A DNA stretch of 64,000 nucleotides from Amoebidium appalachense. Its lineage: Eukaryota; Ichthyosporea. The notes under the pieces were generated by a model. That model was not told where the DNA came from. It made no database searches and saw nothing but the letters and a program-made list of their open reading frames with translations. This document shows, one piece after another, positions 60,606-64,000 of this stretch. The stretch covers positions 15,252,001 to 15,316,000 of the forward strand of contig CAVNZM010000003.1 of NCBI GenBank assembly GCA_963693365.1, read 5' to 3'. Position 1 is the stretch's first letter. Each line of letters starts with the position of its first letter. The translations under genes and the position numbers were made by a program.

Positions 60606-60739
60606 CCCCCAGCAACCCTCCCCCCCCCCCCCCCCCCCCCCCCCCCCACAAAAAAAAAAAACCACCACCACCATCACCACAGAACACAACACACACACAC
60701 ACACACGCGCGCGCGCACACGCGCACACACGCGCGCGCG

Positions 60740-60807
<68 letters not shown>

Positions 60808-61011
60808 CTCAAAATTTTTTAAAGAACAATTAAGTTTGAAAAAATAAAAAAGAAAGAAATCACTTTGTAGGAGAAATGTGAAGGGTACCCATGCTATTCA
60901 ACCTTGTAAACTGCAGCACAGTGCTTTCCGATGGTGGTCCGTGCGCGCAAGGTATGAACGTAATCATTATGTTCATTAGAGATATGTTTTTTTTTTTTTT
61001 TTCCATTGTTG

Positions 61012-61900
<889 letters not shown>

Positions 61901-62186
61901 CACGAAATAAAAGTTGGTCTCTGCCGTTGTGTTTGTTGTATCATTGACTTATTTTCACACGTGCACATATGGTAGTGGTGACTGTGCCGTGCACCTCCAC
62001 CTGCGACCAAGGCTCCTACATGTTTGGAAAATTCATGGGACTGGGTGGTCGTGGGCTCCAAAAACCCCTAAACTTCTGAAGGGTTATCTAGAGCATTTTA
62101 CTAATTATATGGACCCTTCCCCACCCTCCCTCCCGCCCCTCCCCCCCCTCCCCCTCCCCCTCCCGTCCCGTCCCTCTCTCTCTCTC

Positions 62187-62218
<32 letters not shown>

Positions 62219-62335
62219 ACAAACCCGCCCCTGTCTCCCCTCCCTACTGTATTTCCATTGCCTTGATCTCTCATCACATCACAACCACCCCTACCCACCT
62301 AATTCAAATTAGCCTCTTTATCCCCCCCCCCCCCC

Positions 62336-62373
<38 letters not shown>

Positions 62374-62797
62374 ACACCAAAAAAAATTATTAACAATAAT
62401 AATAACAAATCACCCATCCACCCACCCATGGTCACCTACCACCACCACCCTGAACCCACTCAATCTGTCCCAACCACCGTCATGAACGTTCTCTCTTTTG
62501 CTAGACACATGTCACATGTTCCTTTGTCCCACACTCACATGCAAAGCTCTTTCTTACTTTGTCCCCTACCTTTTCCCATGGTGATGTTGGGAGACCATGA
62601 TCCACCCCCCATTCGCACTCACAAAAGTGAGGTGCTGTTGGGATTGCAGACCCCCTGGCTGCATCCATGTTGTCCTTTATGTTGAAACAGCAGATTGGTG
62701 TGAATACTGAAAACCAATAAGCTTTAAGGTCGCCCATGAATGATGCTGATACAGCTCCCTTTCCTGACCCCGCGCGCCTGGATCCCCGGCCCCCGGC

Positions 62798-62831
<34 letters not shown>

Positions 62832-62909
62832 CCCCCCCCCCCCCCAAAAAAAAAAAAAAAAATGATCTCCCCTTCTTCGGGGTATCGTTTGTTTGGCTAG
62901 CTGCTTGGT

Positions 62910-62953
<44 letters not shown>

Positions 62954-63059
62954 CACACACACGCACACAGAAACATACACCACCATCACCACCACCACCG
63001 CCCCCGCCCCCACGCACCCACACCCCGTCCCCCTGATCTCCCCCCCCCCCCCCCCCAAA

Positions 63060-63091
<32 letters not shown>

Positions 63092-63299
63092 ACTACCACC
63101 ACCACCGATCATTCATCCTTTACTATCAAAACATGTCTGTGCCATGGGAGTGTTATTGACGGGGAGAAAAACGTATATTTAGATATGGACCCTCAATAAA
63201 AAGACATATAAGAACACAACAAAAACCGTAGTAGAGAAAGATTATCTTCAACTATGATAATCTTTTTCAAAAGTTTTGTTGTATTCTTTTTTTTTTTTT

Positions 63300-63300
<1 letters not shown>
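61901..63300. other. Spacer with C runs and a unique island at 62400-62760
   Basis: C runs at 62190-62219, 62330-62373, 62800-62830 and 62910-62952 and A runs at 62846-62862 and 63061-63090 surround a unique island at 62400-62760. The island's - strand contains ACECGTKEHVTC, reminiscent of the CDCGT motif of the repeat array, so it may be a distant remnant. Confidence 0.4.

Positions 63301-64000
<700 letters not shown>

Overview
This window is eukaryotic nuclear DNA, most likely from an intron-rich unicellular eukaryote. A unicellular relative of animals or fungi is my best guess, but the species cannot be fixed from sequence alone. The evidence is spliceosomal introns throughout, TATA and CCAAT promoter motifs, a class C seven-helix receptor whose ligand domain looks like a bacterial solute-binding protein, and a metX/MET2-type homoserine acyltransferase with a mitochondrial-type presequence. 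About two thirds of the window is low-complexity: G/C homopolymers, (CA)n/(TG)n, (GA)n/(TC)n and (AT)n. These repeats fill the introns and intergenic space, and they create nearly all of the long open frames (poly-His/Thr, poly-Cys/Val, poly-Gly, poly-Pro, poly-Arg/Glu), which I do not regard as genes.

Four protein genes could be assembled by joining short exons with matching splice phases. (1) + strand 6641-9012: a GPCR-like multi-pass membrane protein, two exons. (2) - strand 24372-11397: a 12-exon homoserine O-acetyltransferase of 445 aa with an intact Ser-Asp-His triad. (3) - strand 40764-26700: a 15-exon dynamin-like GTPase of about 639 aa, including a 15-nt microexon that carries the start of the G4 motif. 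(4) + strand 44853-51599: a 9-exon class C receptor of about 1072 aa (signal peptide, solute-binding domain, Cys-containing linker, 7TM, coiled-coil tail). Genes 2 and 3 lie in tandem. Genes 3 and 4 diverge from a 4.1-kb intergenic region.

Layout: 1-5.4 kb is repeat-rich intergenic DNA with a promoter-like module near 4.7 kb. A possible terminal exon lies at 5.46-5.65 kb and a foldback element with telomere-like TTTGGG motifs at 5.9-6.5 kb. The first membrane protein is at 6.6-9.0 kb, repeats including a triplicated unit at 9-11.4 kb, metX at 11.4-24.4 kb, a promoter and spacer at 24.4-26.7 kb, dynamin at 26.7-40.8 kb, spacer at 40.8-44.8 kb and the class C receptor at 44.9-51.6 kb. A tandem array of decayed 2.4-kb units occupies 52.5-60.6 kb, then repeats run to the end.

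The most unusual property is architectural. In all three long genes, exon boundaries (a splice site plus roughly 15-50 nt of exon) are duplicated one to four times inside the neighbouring intron, giving ladders of decoy splice sites. Many genuine splice sites also sit directly on microsatellites, with acceptors ending (CA)nCAG and donors starting gtgtgtgt. Together these suggest that microsatellite-driven local duplication keeps producing and eroding splice sites in this genome.
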